A stretch of 64,000 nt of DNA from Pseudomonas sp. MTM4 (GCF_019355055.1 NZ_CP048411.1:2631501-2695500), one strand, 5' to 3'. Shown: positions 1 through 9,696, counted from the first letter of the stretch. The notes: a model not told the origin generated them from the sequence alone. A program made the numbers and translations.

Positions 1-2
1 GC

Positions 3-941
3 GGCGTCGGCAAGACCACCGTCGCCGCCGCCACGGCATTGCAACAGGCGCGTGCCGGACGCCGTGTGCTGCTGGTCTCCACCGATCCGGCGCACAACCT
101 CGGTCATCTCTGGAACCGATCGATCGGCTCGAATACCGTGCGCCTGGCGGCCGGCCTCGATGGCCTGGAGCTCGACCCTGATCAAACGGTGCGGCAACAC
201 CTGGACGAGGTCGGCAGCGCCTTGCGCCGGTTGATGCCACCGCACCTGGCCGGCGAAGTCGACAAGCACATGGCGCTCTCTCGCGATGCACCCGGCATGC
301 ACGAAGCGGCGCTGCTCGAACGTATCGCAGACACCATTATCCAGGGCATGGACGACTACGACCTACTGGTCTTCGACACCGCGCCATCCGGCCATACCTC
401 GCGGCTCATGGCGCTGCCGGAAATGATGACGGCCTGGACCGAAGGGTTGCTGCAACGTCAGGAGCGCAGCAAGCGCTTCGGCGATGTGTTGCGAAATCTT
501 GGCAAGGACGACGGTGGTTTAGGCGAAAGCATCCTCGGCCGCGAAACCAGCGACGGCAACGACCGCCAGCAACGCGTGCGACAGCTGCTCTACCGACGCC
601 GCGAGCGCTTCAGCCAACTGCGTGACGTGATACAGGACCGCCAGCGTTGCGCGTTCGTCATCGTCCTCGCCGCCGAGCGGCTGCCGGTACTGGAAACCAT
701 CGAATTGCAGGCCCAGCTGCAGCGCAGCGGCATCGAAGTGGCCGGGCTGGTGGTGAATAAACGATCACCTGTCGAGGCCGGCGCCTTTCTCGCCGAGCGA
801 CACGCGCAAGAACAGCGTCATTTGGACACGCTGCAACAGGCCCTACCGAACCTTCCGCTGCAGCAATTGCCCCTGCTGGCCGAAGACGTGGTCGGCGAAG
901 CCGCGCTCGAGGCGTTTGGCAAGAAGCTGAACGAGGTCTGA
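3..941 (+). CDS. ArsA/Get3-family ATPase, 5' end cut off
   Basis: The reading frame is already open at the left edge, so the true start lies outside the window. The visible protein begins inside a P-loop (GVGKTT), followed by STDPAHNLGH and later FDTAPSGHTSRLM, the hallmark motifs of the deviant-Walker ArsA/Get3 (TRC40) ATPases. Such soluble dimeric ATPases either drive arsenite efflux with ArsB or handle membrane or tail-anchored clients. No cysteine-rich arsenite-binding segment is visible. The arsRBCH operon at the other end of the window is 60 kb away, so an arsenic role cannot be inferred from context. The family is certain; the substrate is unknown. Confidence 0.85.
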   Translation, partial: GVGKTTVAAATALQQARAGRRVLLVSTDPAHNLGHLWNRSIGSNTVRLAAGLDGLELDPDQTVRQHLDEVGSALRRLMPPHLAGEVDKHMALSRDAPGMHEAALLERIADTIIQGMDDYDLLVFDTAPSGHTSRLMALPEMMTAWTEGLLQRQERSKRFGDVLRNLGKDDGGLGESILGRETSDGNDRQQRVRQLLYRRRERFSQLRDVIQDRQRCAFVIVLAAERLPVLETIELQAQLQRSGIEVAGLVVNKRSPVEAGAFLAERHAQEQRHLDTLQQALPNLPLQQLPLLAEDVVGEAALEAFGKKLNEV

Positions 942-1155
942 AGCGCTCCGAGGACCCTTCCACACCAGCTTCGTACACGCTCTCGCCTAACGGGGGCGAC
1001 GTGTTACCCGCCGGCGCAACCGAGCAGCAAACTAAAGCTGGAGCTTCTCTGGGAACGGAATAGAATTCGCATCCCCCAAGGCGCAGCCCACCACCCCGGC
1101 GCTGCGTTTGCCGAATGCCCTATCCGGGTGGCCGGCCTGATACTGGAGATACACG

Positions 1156-1731
1156 ATGTCTACCGAACCCGTCACCTTGATGGTGGCCCGCCGCGTGCGC
1201 GATGGCCGCTACCACGACCTTCTCGCCTGGTTGCACGAGGGCGAACAACTGGCCGCGGACTTTCCCGGCTACCTCGGCTCCGGTGTGCTGGCGCCGCCGC
1301 CTGACGATGATGAGTTCCAGATCGTCTTCCGTTTCGCCAACGAGCAGACCCTCGATTCCTGGGAACATTCGGCCTCGCGCCGAGCCTGGCTGCAACGTGG
1401 CGGCGAACTCTTCGCTCAGCCCCATGAGCGCCGCGCTCGAGGGATCGACGCCTGGTTCGGTAGCAATGACAGCGCCCTACCACCACGCTGGAAGCAAAGC
1501 GTGGCGATCTGGCTGGCGTTCTTTCCCGTCTCACTGCTGTTCAACATGCTGTTCGGCGGGATGCTCAGCGAACTCAATCTAGTCATGCGGATATTGCTCA
1601 GCACCCTGGCATTGACGCCTTTGATGACTTATCTCTTCATTCCTCTGTCCACGCGCTTGCTTGCGCCCTGGCTGCGCGCTTCGCCGCGCCCCGTGGTGCG
1701 CTCTGCAAAACAGCCGGTCCCAGTCCGCTGA
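1156..1731 (+). CDS. ABM-domain (antibiotic biosynthesis monooxygenase-like) membrane protein
   Basis: This is a 191-residue protein. Residues 1-100 look like a dimeric alpha-beta-barrel ABM domain (TLMVARRV..., FPGYLGSGVL, FQIVFRF, LDSWEHSASRRAWL). Two hydrophobic segments follow, about 117-140 and 143-170, which anchor the C-terminus in the inner membrane. This arrangement is seen in uncharacterised proteobacterial proteins, and no substrate is known. The gene stands alone, with 200-base gaps on either side. The ATG at 1156 follows GGAGATACACG, a reasonable ribosome binding site. The fold is fairly sure; the function is unknown. Confidence 0.7.
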   Translation: MSTEPVTLMVARRVRDGRYHDLLAWLHEGEQLAADFPGYLGSGVLAPPPDDDEFQIVFRFANEQTLDSWEHSASRRAWLQRGGELFAQPHERRARGIDAWFGSNDSALPPRWKQSVAIWLAFFPVSLLFNMLFGGMLSELNLVMRILLSTLALTPLMTYLFIPLSTRLLAPWLRASPRPVVRSAKQPVPVR

Positions 1732-1951
1732 TCGGCATGATCTGAAGATTGTTATAAAAATATTGCTGCCGTTTGTCTGGCGCCATTAAAGTGCCACCTT
1801 GGCGCGCCGCTAACTCGCTATGCCCGGCGAACACATGTTCGCTGCGATCGAGAACGCCGGAACGCGGATAGAACCCTAGCTGCGAAGCCTGCCAAACCCT
1901 AGCCGAACGCTGCAGCGTGCAGTCCCGGCCTGCATAGCGGATGAGCGAAGA

Positions 1952-3043
1952 ATGAATAACAAGACTCTGGTGTCGGCGTCACATCTGCGGCGGCTCTGCG
2001 GCGCGACTCTGGTTGCGACGAGCCTTCTGTTTCCTTCCACCGCGCTGCAAGCCGCGCAAACCTTGAATCTGCTGAACTGGGAGGATTTTCTCAGCGAGGC
2101 GGTGATCGAGCGCTGGCAGGCCGAGACCGGCGTGCAGATCCATCAGGTCTACTTCGACAGCGGCGACAAGCGCGACCAAGTGCTCGCCGAGCCGGATCAC
2201 CGGATCGACATCGCGCTGACCGAGCTGATCAGCGCCAACCGCTTCGGCGAACGCGGGCTGCTAGAGCCGATCGATGAGAAGGCGCTGCCCAATCTGAAGC
2301 ACACGCCGCAACGCTGGCGCGACCACTGCGGACCCCACGCGATCCCCTATCTCTGGGGCACGCTCGGCATTGCCTATCGTTCCGACCGCCTGCCCGTCGC
2401 GCCCCGCTCCTGGGCCGACTTGCTGCAACCGGCCGAACGCGACGCGCCGCACATCATCATGATGGAGGACCACGAAGACATCCTCGCCGGCCCGCTGCTT
2501 TACCAGCAGCGCTCGATCAACACCTCAAGCATCGACGAATTGAAAGCCGCCTACGAGTTGCTGATGGCGCAGTCCCACGCCGTACTGACCTATGAATACG
2601 TGATTACATCGCTACGCAGCCAGCGCTACCTCGACAAGGCCGACATGGCGCTGACCTACAGCGGCGATCAGCAGGTGCTCAACGCCATCGAAGGCGTCGA
2701 AGGCGAACCCTGGCGCTACGTGGTTCCAGAGGAAGGCACACTGCTTTGGGTCGATTGCCTGTCGGTGCCGGTCAACAGTCAGCAGAAGGCGCTGGCCTAC
2801 CGCTTCCTGAGCTTTATCAATACCCCCGAAATCGCGGCCCTGAATGCCGCCGAGCTGGGTGTCGCCACGGCCAACACTGCGGCCATCGCGCTGCTGCCGG
2901 ATGAGATCCGCCAGGATCGAAGCATCTACCCACCCGAGGCGGTGCTGCAGAACAGCCAGGTCTATGAGCCACGTCCGCTGGATGCGACGCAGACACGGCG
3001 GCGCATCATCAACGCACTGATCAACGCCCATGACGCTCGGTAA
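1952..3043 (+). CDS. PotD/NspS-like periplasmic polyamine-binding protein
   Basis: The 363-residue protein has a signal peptide (cleavage near ALQA-AQTLN, about residue 34) and then a type-2 periplasmic binding fold of the spermidine/putrescine PotD family (NLLNWEDFLSEAVIERW near the start, IPYLWGTLGIAYRSD and ALTYSGDQQVL later). It has no transporter partners. Its 3' end overlaps by 14 bases a membrane GGDEF-EAL protein. In Vibrio cholerae the PotD-like NspS binds norspermidine/spermidine and controls the GGDEF-EAL protein MbaA. The overlap suggests the same arrangement: a sensor, not a transporter subunit. The ligand is inferred from family only. Confidence 0.85.
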   Translation: MNNKTLVSASHLRRLCGATLVATSLLFPSTALQAAQTLNLLNWEDFLSEAVIERWQAETGVQIHQVYFDSGDKRDQVLAEPDHRIDIALTELISANRFGERGLLEPIDEKALPNLKHTPQRWRDHCGPHAIPYLWGTLGIAYRSDRLPVAPRSWADLLQPAERDAPHIIMMEDHEDILAGPLLYQQRSINTSSIDELKAAYELLMAQSHAVLTYEYVITSLRSQRYLDKADMALTYSGDQQVLNAIEGVEGEPWRYVVPEEGTLLWVDCLSVPVNSQQKALAYRFLSFINTPEIAALNAAELGVATANTAAIALLPDEIRQDRSIYPPEAVLQNSQVYEPRPLDATQTRRRIINALINAHDAR

Positions 3044-5423
3044 ACGCACGCTGCTGGTGATCTTCCCGGTCATCCTGATCATCCAGCTGCTGGCTGCAAC
3101 GACCGCTTACCTGACCCAGCGCGCTTCGCTGGTGGGCCTCGAACAGGCGCGTCTGGCGCAGCAGCTGCTAGCGCTCAAATCCGCTTATCTGGACTACGAG
3201 GCGTTCAACCGCAGCATGCTCCACTCGATCGCCAACAGCGAAGCGTTGCTGCTGTTCCTGCGTGAGTCGAACACCGCCTACCGTAACGAAACGCTGGGGC
3301 TGCGCATCCAGCAGAGCATTCGCTCGCTATCAACGACCCGCATGTCGTTCGTGTCCTTCGCCATCGTCCAGCCTGGCGGTGAGGTGGCCTACTATCACGA
3401 AAGCAGCCTGTCGCCGTTCGCGACCATGAGCGCCACGCAGCAACAGGTCGTCCGCGAGGCCAAGCAGACTCCGCATACCGGCCAGATGACCTATATAGAT
3501 ACAGCCGAGGGTGGCCTGCTGCTGGATACCGACTTCATCCTGCCGGCTGCGGGTAGCCGCCCTTTGCCTAGCCAGCGAGCGGAAGCCTTCGCCCTGCAAC
3601 TGGCGGTGCGCCCTGAAAGCTTCATCAGCCTCAAGCGCAGCCTGGAGGCCGAATACGGTGCGGCGGTGGAGATTGCACCCAAGCTCAAACCGGCGCCACG
3701 GGGGCTATCGGCCGATATCGAGCTGTCACGCTCGCTGTCCGCACGCCTGACGCCGTCACCTGACTACATTGCCGCGCGCCTGCAAACGCTGGGATTGGCA
3801 TTTCTGTTTGGCGTCGTGCTGATCTGCCTGATCTCCGTCGGCCTGTTGCTGGTGTTGATCCATCACTATGTCACCGGTCCGATCAGCTGGCTCGACCAGC
3901 AGCTCACCGAGCTGCTGCAGGGCAAGCGCCACGCGTTGGACGAACCCAGCGATGGTGGCGAGATCGGTCGCCTGACGCTGAATATGAAAACCCTGCACGA
4001 GCGCAACACGGCCGCGCTGCAGCGTATTCAGGAAATCTCCTGGACCGACAGCCTGACCCATATCAGCAACCGCGCCCATTTCGGCCTGCTGGCCACCGCC
4101 ATGTATGACCAGTGCGCACGCGGCGGACGGCAACTGGCGCTGCTGTTTCTCGATCTGGACAACTTCAAACAGGTGAACGACCAGCACGGCCATGATGCCG
4201 GCGATACGCTGCTGCGCGTCTTCGCCAAACGCATGCAAGGCGTGCTCGAGCGCCACCGCCAGGCCCACCCTGACGCCGAGACCGCGCTCGCCCGGCTCTC
4301 CGGCGACGAGTTCGCCATCCTGCTGCTGACCGGTACCGAGTACGACAGCTTGCCGGCGCTTACCGATGCCTTGTTGGACCTGTGCCGCAGCGGCTTCCGT
4401 TTCGAGGACCGTCTCTACCCGGTCGGTGTCAGCATCGGCACGGCCCGCTACCCCGCCGACGCCGATTCCATCACGCAACTGCTGACCCGCGCCGACACGG
4501 CGATGTATCAGGCCAAGGCCGAAGGCAAGAATGTCGCGGTGGCCTTCTCGGCCCAGCTGGAGCAACGCAACCAGCGCATCCGGCTGGTCGAGGAACAGCT
4601 GCGCCTGCTCGATGGCGATGAACAGTTGCGCCTGGTTTACATGCCGGCGGTGGATCGCGACGGCAGCGTGGTCAGCTGTGAGGTGCTGCTGCGCTGGCAT
4701 TCGCCCTTGCTCGGCACGGTTTCACCGGGCGAGTTCATTCCCATCGCCGAGCGCGCCGGGCTGTTCCCGAAGATCGACAGCTGGGTGATCGATAGGGCCC
4801 TGGCCGGCTATCCGGAGCTGGTCCGGCTGTTCGGCGAAGGCATGATTCTGGCGATCAACGTCTCGTCGGCGCAGCTGACCGACGATCACATCTGCCGCTA
4901 CCTGATCGAACGCGCCGCGCATCATGGCGTCGCGCCCGGCAACATCGAGATCGAGCTGACCGAAACCTACGCCGCCGAACTGAGCAGCAACACCATGGAG
5001 GTGGTGCGGGCAATCCGCGCGGCGGGCTTCCGCGTGGCCATCGACGATTTCGGCGTCGGCTACACCTCGATCCAGCAGTTGCTCGAGTACCCGGCCGACA
5101 CCATCAAACTGGACATGGCCATCGTGCAGCGCCTGACGCAACCGGAACTACGGGAAAGCCTGACCGCGCTCATTGCCTTCTGCCAAGCGCAGGGCAAGCG
5201 GGTCAATGCCGAGGGCGTGGACACCATGGAAAAGCAGTCCGCACTGCTGCAGGCCGGCTGCGATCTGTTCCAGGGTTATCTGATATCGCCGCCACGTTCG
5301 GTAGCCGCGCTGGAGGAATGGGTGGCGATACGCAACCGTTCGCAGCCTGAGCTGCGCGTCGAACAGTTGCACGGCCAGGCGATGCCGCAAGACGCTGAAC
5401 AGGCCGTAGCAAATCGGAACTGA
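3030..5423 (+). CDS. MbaA-like membrane GGDEF-EAL c-di-GMP enzyme
   Basis: This is a 797-residue protein: TM helix about 8-28, periplasmic domain about 30-250, TM helix about 255-280, HAMP-like stretch, GGDEF domain about 335-505, EAL domain about 520-770. The GGDEF signature is SGDEF (424-428) and no RxxD inhibitory site is visible at the usual position. The EAL signature reads EVL (551-553), but the other catalytic residues seem kept: N610 in NVSS, E643 in ELTE, D672-D673 in IDDFG, K693, E728 and Q748. As I recall, V. cholerae MbaA also carries SGDEF and EVL. Translation is likely coupled to the upstream PotD-like gene. The predicted role is switching between c-di-GMP synthesis and hydrolysis in response to a periplasmic polyamine-bound partner. 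Confidence 0.9.
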   Translation: MTLGKRTLLVIFPVILIIQLLAATTAYLTQRASLVGLEQARLAQQLLALKSAYLDYEAFNRSMLHSIANSEALLLFLRESNTAYRNETLGLRIQQSIRSLSTTRMSFVSFAIVQPGGEVAYYHESSLSPFATMSATQQQVVREAKQTPHTGQMTYIDTAEGGLLLDTDFILPAAGSRPLPSQRAEAFALQLAVRPESFISLKRSLEAEYGAAVEIAPKLKPAPRGLSADIELSRSLSARLTPSPDYIAARLQTLGLAFLFGVVLICLISVGLLLVLIHHYVTGPISWLDQQLTELLQGKRHALDEPSDGGEIGRLTLNMKTLHERNTAALQRIQEISWTDSLTHISNRAHFGLLATAMYDQCARGGRQLALLFLDLDNFKQVNDQHGHDAGDTLLRVFAKRMQGVLERHRQAHPDAETALARLSGDEFAILLLTGTEYDSLPALTDALLDLCRSGFRFEDRLYPVGVSIGTARYPADADSITQLLTRADTAMYQAKAEGKNVAVAFSAQLEQRNQRIRLVEEQLRLLDGDEQLRLVYMPAVDRDGSVVSCEVLLRWHSPLLGTVSPGEFIPIAERAGLFPKIDSWVIDRALAGYPELVRLFGEGMILAINVSSAQLTDDHICRYLIERAAHHGVAPGNIEIELTETYAAELSSNTMEVVRAIRAAGFRVAIDDFGVGYTSIQQLLEYPADTIKLDMAIVQRLTQPELRESLTALIAFCQAQGKRVNAEGVDTMEKQSALLQAGCDLFQGYLISPPRSVAALEEWVAIRNRSQPELRVEQLHGQAMPQDAEQAVANRN

Positions 5424-5562
5424 TACGCCACGACAGCTAAGGTTGAACGCCTTGCTCCAAGCGCGTACTGGCGCTGGCGCCGGGACGGCACCGGCCGTAT
5501 GGTGTTTTTCAGGAGCGTGGCTCACATTGCGCGCTACTTGCCAACTCACAGGGCTTTAGCGA

Positions 5563-7464
5563 ATGCGTTGTGATTCATTGCGGGCCTTTGCCCTTTTCGT
5601 TCTGCTGGCAGGCTGCTGTGGCTTGGCTACGGCTGATGTCACGCCAACGCAAATCGCCCAGAACGTTCATGAATTGCAGGTAGGTGCCGTCGAATATGTC
5701 GTCGGCCACAGCGAGGCGGACTTCGAAACCGCCCATGTTGCGGCCTGGGACTGGCAGCCGCTGCAACGACCCAACCTGAAAAAGCAGCCGCAGGGCGTAT
5801 GGCTGCGCTTCATGCTGCACAACACGACCGCACCGCCCGGTACCTGGTATCTCAGCCTGAAATGGCCGGTACTGGACGAGGTGCGCGTACGCCTGTTCTA
5901 TCCGACCCGCAACCAATGGGGTCCGCCAATGCGGGCCGGCGACACAGTGCCGATGCGTGAGCGGCCCCAGGCCGACCACAACTTCGTCTACCCATTCGAA
6001 CTGCGCGCCGAAGAAACGGCCGTGGTTTATCTGCATGTGCGGGCAGGCGAACTGATCGTCCTGCCGTTGGCCATCGCCGATGAGACGGGCTTCATTGCCG
6101 CGAAGATCGCCGACGTTGCGATGACCAGTCTGTTCTTCGGCGGCATGTTAGTGATCCTGCTCTACAACTGCAGCCTATTCCTGTTCACACGGGACATCAG
6201 CTACCTGCTCTACGTCACCTATCTGCTCAGCGCACTGTTCTACGTGCTGAGCATCACGGGCTTCGGCCAGCTCTTTCTGTGGCCGAACACGTCGGCGTTT
6301 TCTAACCGGTTCTATGGCCTTTCAGCGGCGTTGAGTTTCTTCACGCCGCTGCTTTTCGCCACTCGCTTTCTCGACATCAGGCGCTACGGCGGCTGGGTCT
6401 GGCACGTGACGCTATTCCTCATCGGCTATTGGGCCGTAGTACTGCTGGCCATAGTCTTCGCCCCGGCGCTGACACAGTATCTGGCGATCGGGACGATGGC
6501 GCTGGTCCACTGCACGCTCAGCATGGCGGTGACCATTACGCTGTGGATCCGCGGGAATGCCTCGGCCCGTCAGTTCACCATCGCCTGGTCGACCCTGTTG
6601 TTCTTCACCGTCGCCCATCTACTGGCCCTGGAAGGCGTACTGCCGCTGAACGCCCTGACCCTCAACGGTCAGCTGATCGGCATGTTCACCGAGTTCGTGT
6701 TGCTCTCGATGGCGCTGGCCGAGCGCATCAATCACGAGCGCGAACATCGAATCGAGGCGCAGAAGAGCGCGCTGCGTTCCTCCGAGGCCCTGGCCCAGGA
6801 ACGCGAGTCCCGCTTGCGCGCGCAGCAACAGACGCTGGACCTGCAAATGCGCGCCAACGAGGCATTGGAAGCCCGCGTACTCGAACGGACCCAAGCGCTG
6901 GAAGAGGCCAAGCGTGGACTGGAGCAGGTAAACGCACAACTGACCCGCATGAGCGTTACCGACGCGCTGACGCAGCTGTCCAACCGCGGCCACTTCGATC
7001 TGATGTTCGAACAGGAGATTCGGCGCGCGCAGCGCATCGACGCGCCACTGTCCGTGCTACTGCTGGACATCGACCACTTCAAACAGATCAATGACACCTA
7101 TGGCCACCCCTTCGGCGACGAGTGCCTGCGCCTGGTGGCCGCCATTCTCAAACAGCACGGACAGCGCGCCGGCGATGTGGTGGCGCGCTACGGCGGCGAG
7201 GAGTTCGTCATTGCACTACCGGGTGTCAACAGCTGCCAGGCCCGCGAGCAGGCCGAGCGCATCCGCGCGGCGGTGGCGGAGCTGCACCCGACCTACGGCG
7301 ATACTCGCATCGATCTGACGATCAGCATCGGCGTGGCCACGCTGAATCCACGGGCGCCTTGCTCGACGGTCCAGCTGCTGGCCGAAGCCGATGCCGCGCT
7401 CTACCGAGCCAAACGCAATGGCCGTAACCAGGTGACGGTCGCCGACGCGCGCGAGCCGAGCTGA
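5563..7464 (+). CDS. 7TMR-DISM diguanylate cyclase
   Basis: The 633-residue protein has an N-terminal signal segment, a DISMED2-type extracytoplasmic beta domain (about 40-180), seven predicted TM helices of the 7TMR-DISM type (about 185-390), a coiled coil (about 395-465) and a C-terminal GGDEF domain. The signature is intact GGEEF at 544-548, and an RxxD I-site (RAGD, 535-538) lies five residues upstream, so an active, product-inhibited cyclase is expected. DISMED2 domains are thought to bind carbohydrate or other ligands. The gene lies 139 bases after the GGDEF-EAL gene and ends one base from the convergent tctE. Confidence 0.9.
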   Translation: MRCDSLRAFALFVLLAGCCGLATADVTPTQIAQNVHELQVGAVEYVVGHSEADFETAHVAAWDWQPLQRPNLKKQPQGVWLRFMLHNTTAPPGTWYLSLKWPVLDEVRVRLFYPTRNQWGPPMRAGDTVPMRERPQADHNFVYPFELRAEETAVVYLHVRAGELIVLPLAIADETGFIAAKIADVAMTSLFFGGMLVILLYNCSLFLFTRDISYLLYVTYLLSALFYVLSITGFGQLFLWPNTSAFSNRFYGLSAALSFFTPLLFATRFLDIRRYGGWVWHVTLFLIGYWAVVLLAIVFAPALTQYLAIGTMALVHCTLSMAVTITLWIRGNASARQFTIAWSTLLFFTVAHLLALEGVLPLNALTLNGQLIGMFTEFVLLSMALAERINHEREHRIEAQKSALRSSEALAQERESRLRAQQQTLDLQMRANEALEARVLERTQALEEAKRGLEQVNAQLTRMSVTDALTQLSNRGHFDLMFEQEIRRAQRIDAPLSVLLLDIDHFKQINDTYGHPFGDECLRLVAAILKQHGQRAGDVVARYGGEEFVIALPGVNSCQAREQAERIRAAVAELHPTYGDTRIDLTISIGVATLNPRAPCSTVQLLAEADAALYRAKRNGRNQVTVADAREPS

Positions 7465-7465
7465 C

Positions 7466-8857
7466 TCAGTCGAGCGTCGACGCAAAGCGCAGCCTGACCA
7501 GCAGGCCGCCCAGCGTGCCCTGACCCAACTCGATGGTGGCGCGATGGGCGCGGCTGATCTCGCCGACGATGGCCAGCCCGAGCCCGGCGCCCTGACCCTT
7601 TTGCTGCACACGGTAGAAGCGCGCGAAGACCTTCTCGCGCTCCTCGGGCGCGATTCCCGGACCATCGTCTTCGACTTCCAGCACGCCATCTTCCTTCACC
7701 CGCAGCACCACGTTGCCGCCAACGGGCGTATGTGCCAGCGCATTGTCCAGCAGGTTGCTCAGCAGCTCGCTGAGCAGCGTCGGCTCGCCGTGAATCCACA
7801 CCGGGCGATCCGCTTCGAGGGCGATGGCGACGCCACGCTTGTGCGCCAGCGCGGCCATCGCCAGCCCGAGCTCGCGTGCCAGCTGGCTCAAGTCGAGGCG
7901 TTGCGCGCCACCCTCGGCAATCGACTGCGCGCCGCTTTCGATGCGCGCCAGAGACAGCAGCTGGTTGGCCAGATGAATGACCCGGTCGGTATGCGCCTCG
8001 GCTTCTTCGAGCGTTTCCAGCCAGCGCTGCGGTTGCTGTTCGCGCAGACCCAGCTCGATGCGCGCCTTGAGCGCCGCCAGCGGCGTGCGTAGCTCGTGCG
8101 AGGCATCGGCAATGAACTGCGCCTGGCGTTCGAACTGGCCGCGCAGGCGTTCGGTGAAATGATTGAGCGCGGCCACCAGCGGCTTGAGTTCGCGCTGCAC
8201 CGTCACCAGCGGCAACGGACGCAAATCGTCCGGCTGGCGCAGTTCGACCGCCTCGCTGAGCTTGCCCAGCGGACGCAACGCGGCGCTCACCGCCAGCCAC
8301 ACCAGCAGCAGCGCCGTGATCGCCAGCAAGCCGACCCGCCACAGGGTGTCGGTGAGCAGACTGCGCGCCATGCGTTCACGGGCACCGAGGGTTTCGGCCA
8401 CGCGAATTTCGGCGATGCCGTTGAGCTCCGGCTCGCTAACCGGCTGCAACAGACTGACCAGACGCACACCCTCGCCCTTGAACTCGCCGTCATAGAACCG
8501 GGCCAAGGCAGGATAGTCGTCGGTGCGCCGAATATCGGCGCCTGGTGCTGGAAGGTCTTCGTAACCGCTGACCAGGCGGCCGCTGATATCGAGCACTTGG
8601 TAGTAGATGCGCCCGGCGCTGTCATAGGCAAAGGTGTCCAGCGCCACATAAGGCACGTTGGCGCGCAGCTTGCCGTCATTGGTGACCAGCCCGTCGGCGA
8701 TGGCACGGGCCGAAGCCAGCAGCGTGCGGTCATAGGCGGTATCGGCGGCGGCGCGGCCATTCCAGTAAGCGCTCCAGCCACTGAACAGCAGTAACAGCGC
8801 CAGCAGCACCGCCAGCCGGCGCAGCAGTCGTCCGCGCAGGCTGCCGACCTCAGCCAT
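7466..8857 (-). CDS. tctE: TctE-type sensor histidine kinase
   Basis: This is a 463-residue membrane kinase: TM helix about 12-32, periplasmic sensor domain, second TM about 165-190, HAMP, then HisKA with FIADASHELRTPLAAL (phospho-acceptor H254) and an HATPase domain with N, G1 (DDGPGIAPEE) and G2 (GAGLGLAIV) boxes. The chosen ATG at 8857 overlaps the tctD stop by eight bases, which suggests coupled translation. Next to tctD and divergent from an OprD porin plus tctCBA, it should sense tricarboxylates such as citrate. A longer upstream start is possible but would lie deep inside tctD. Confidence 0.88.
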   Translation of the reverse strand: MAEVGSLRGRLLRRLAVLLALLLLFSGWSAYWNGRAAADTAYDRTLLASARAIADGLVTNDGKLRANVPYVALDTFAYDSAGRIYYQVLDISGRLVSGYEDLPAPGADIRRTDDYPALARFYDGEFKGEGVRLVSLLQPVSEPELNGIAEIRVAETLGARERMARSLLTDTLWRVGLLAITALLLVWLAVSAALRPLGKLSEAVELRQPDDLRPLPLVTVQRELKPLVAALNHFTERLRGQFERQAQFIADASHELRTPLAALKARIELGLREQQPQRWLETLEEAEAHTDRVIHLANQLLSLARIESGAQSIAEGGAQRLDLSQLARELGLAMAALAHKRGVAIALEADRPVWIHGEPTLLSELLSNLLDNALAHTPVGGNVVLRVKEDGVLEVEDDGPGIAPEEREKVFARFYRVQQKGQGAGLGLAIVGEISRAHRATIELGQGTLGGLLVRLRFASTLD

Positions 8858-9521
8858 CAGTGGCCTCGAGCAGATAGCCGAGACCCCGGAAGGTGACGAT
8901 GCGCACCGGCTGACCCTCGAGTTTCTTGCGCAGACGGTGAATGTATATCTCGATGGCGTCGGCGCTGGCGTCCTCATCCAGACCGAAGACCTGCGCGGCG
9001 AGCTGGTCCTTGCTCATCACCCGCCCGGGACGGGCGATCAACGCCTCGAGCACACCCTGCTCGCGCGAGGTCAGCGCCAGCGGCTCGCCAGCCAGGGTGA
9101 AGCGCCGGGCATCCAGATCATGAGCCAGCACGCCGCAACGCTGCTGGCGTTCGCCGCCACCGACGCTGCGCCGCAACAGCGCTTTGACCCGCGCTTCGAG
9201 TTCGGACAGCTCGAACGGCTTGGCTAGATAGTCATCGGCGCCGAGATTGAGCCCGTGCACGCGATCAGTGACCTCGCCGCGCGCGGTGAGCATGAGGACG
9301 GGTAGCGTCTTGCCGCGTTCACGCAGCCTCGCCAGCACCTGAAAGCCGTCGAGCCGAGGCAGCCCGACGTCAAGAATCGCCAGTGCGTAATCCTCGGTGG
9401 CCAGGGCCAGATCGGCCGCCACGCCATCATTGAGCAGGTCCACCGTCCATCCGCCGGCGCGTAACGCCTGGGCGACGCTTTCAGCCAGTTGGGGATGGTC
9501 CTCGACCAGAAGAATCCGCAT
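8850..9521 (-). CDS. tctD: TctD-type OmpR-family response regulator
   Basis: The 223-residue protein has an N-terminal receiver (acidic pocket E7/D8, phospho-acceptor D51 in ILDVGLP, K in AKPFEL) and a C-terminal winged helix (LTSREQGVLEALI, EIYIHRLRKKLEG). The ATG at 9521 is preceded by GAGGA. It sits upstream of tctE and is divergent from the porin/tctCBA operon across 175 bases. It is expected to activate that operon when phosphorylated by TctE. Assignment to TctD rests mainly on this context. Confidence 0.88.
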   Translation of the reverse strand: MRILLVEDHPQLAESVAQALRAGGWTVDLLNDGVAADLALATEDYALAILDVGLPRLDGFQVLARLRERGKTLPVLMLTARGEVTDRVHGLNLGADDYLAKPFELSELEARVKALLRRSVGGGERQQRCGVLAHDLDARRFTLAGEPLALTSREQGVLEALIARPGRVMSKDQLAAQVFGLDEDASADAIEIYIHRLRKKLEGQPVRIVTFRGLGYLLEATDG

Positions 9522-9696
9522 TGCCTGTCCTCTGCCACACACGGAAAGGAGCGCAAGTGTAGCGACAAGGCACGCTGCACGCTGCTTTCACTGAAAGCCT
9601 GGCGAAAGTTTCGCCGCCTAGGATCGCATGCAGGTGGCTCGAACCACCTGCTACGGCACATCGCCGTCACAACAAAAACAAGAATGGAGATACAGG

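Noticed and set aside
3..941. Part of the arsRBCH operon (arsA)
   Set aside because: The two loci are 60 kb apart and the visible neighbours here are unrelated to arsenic.
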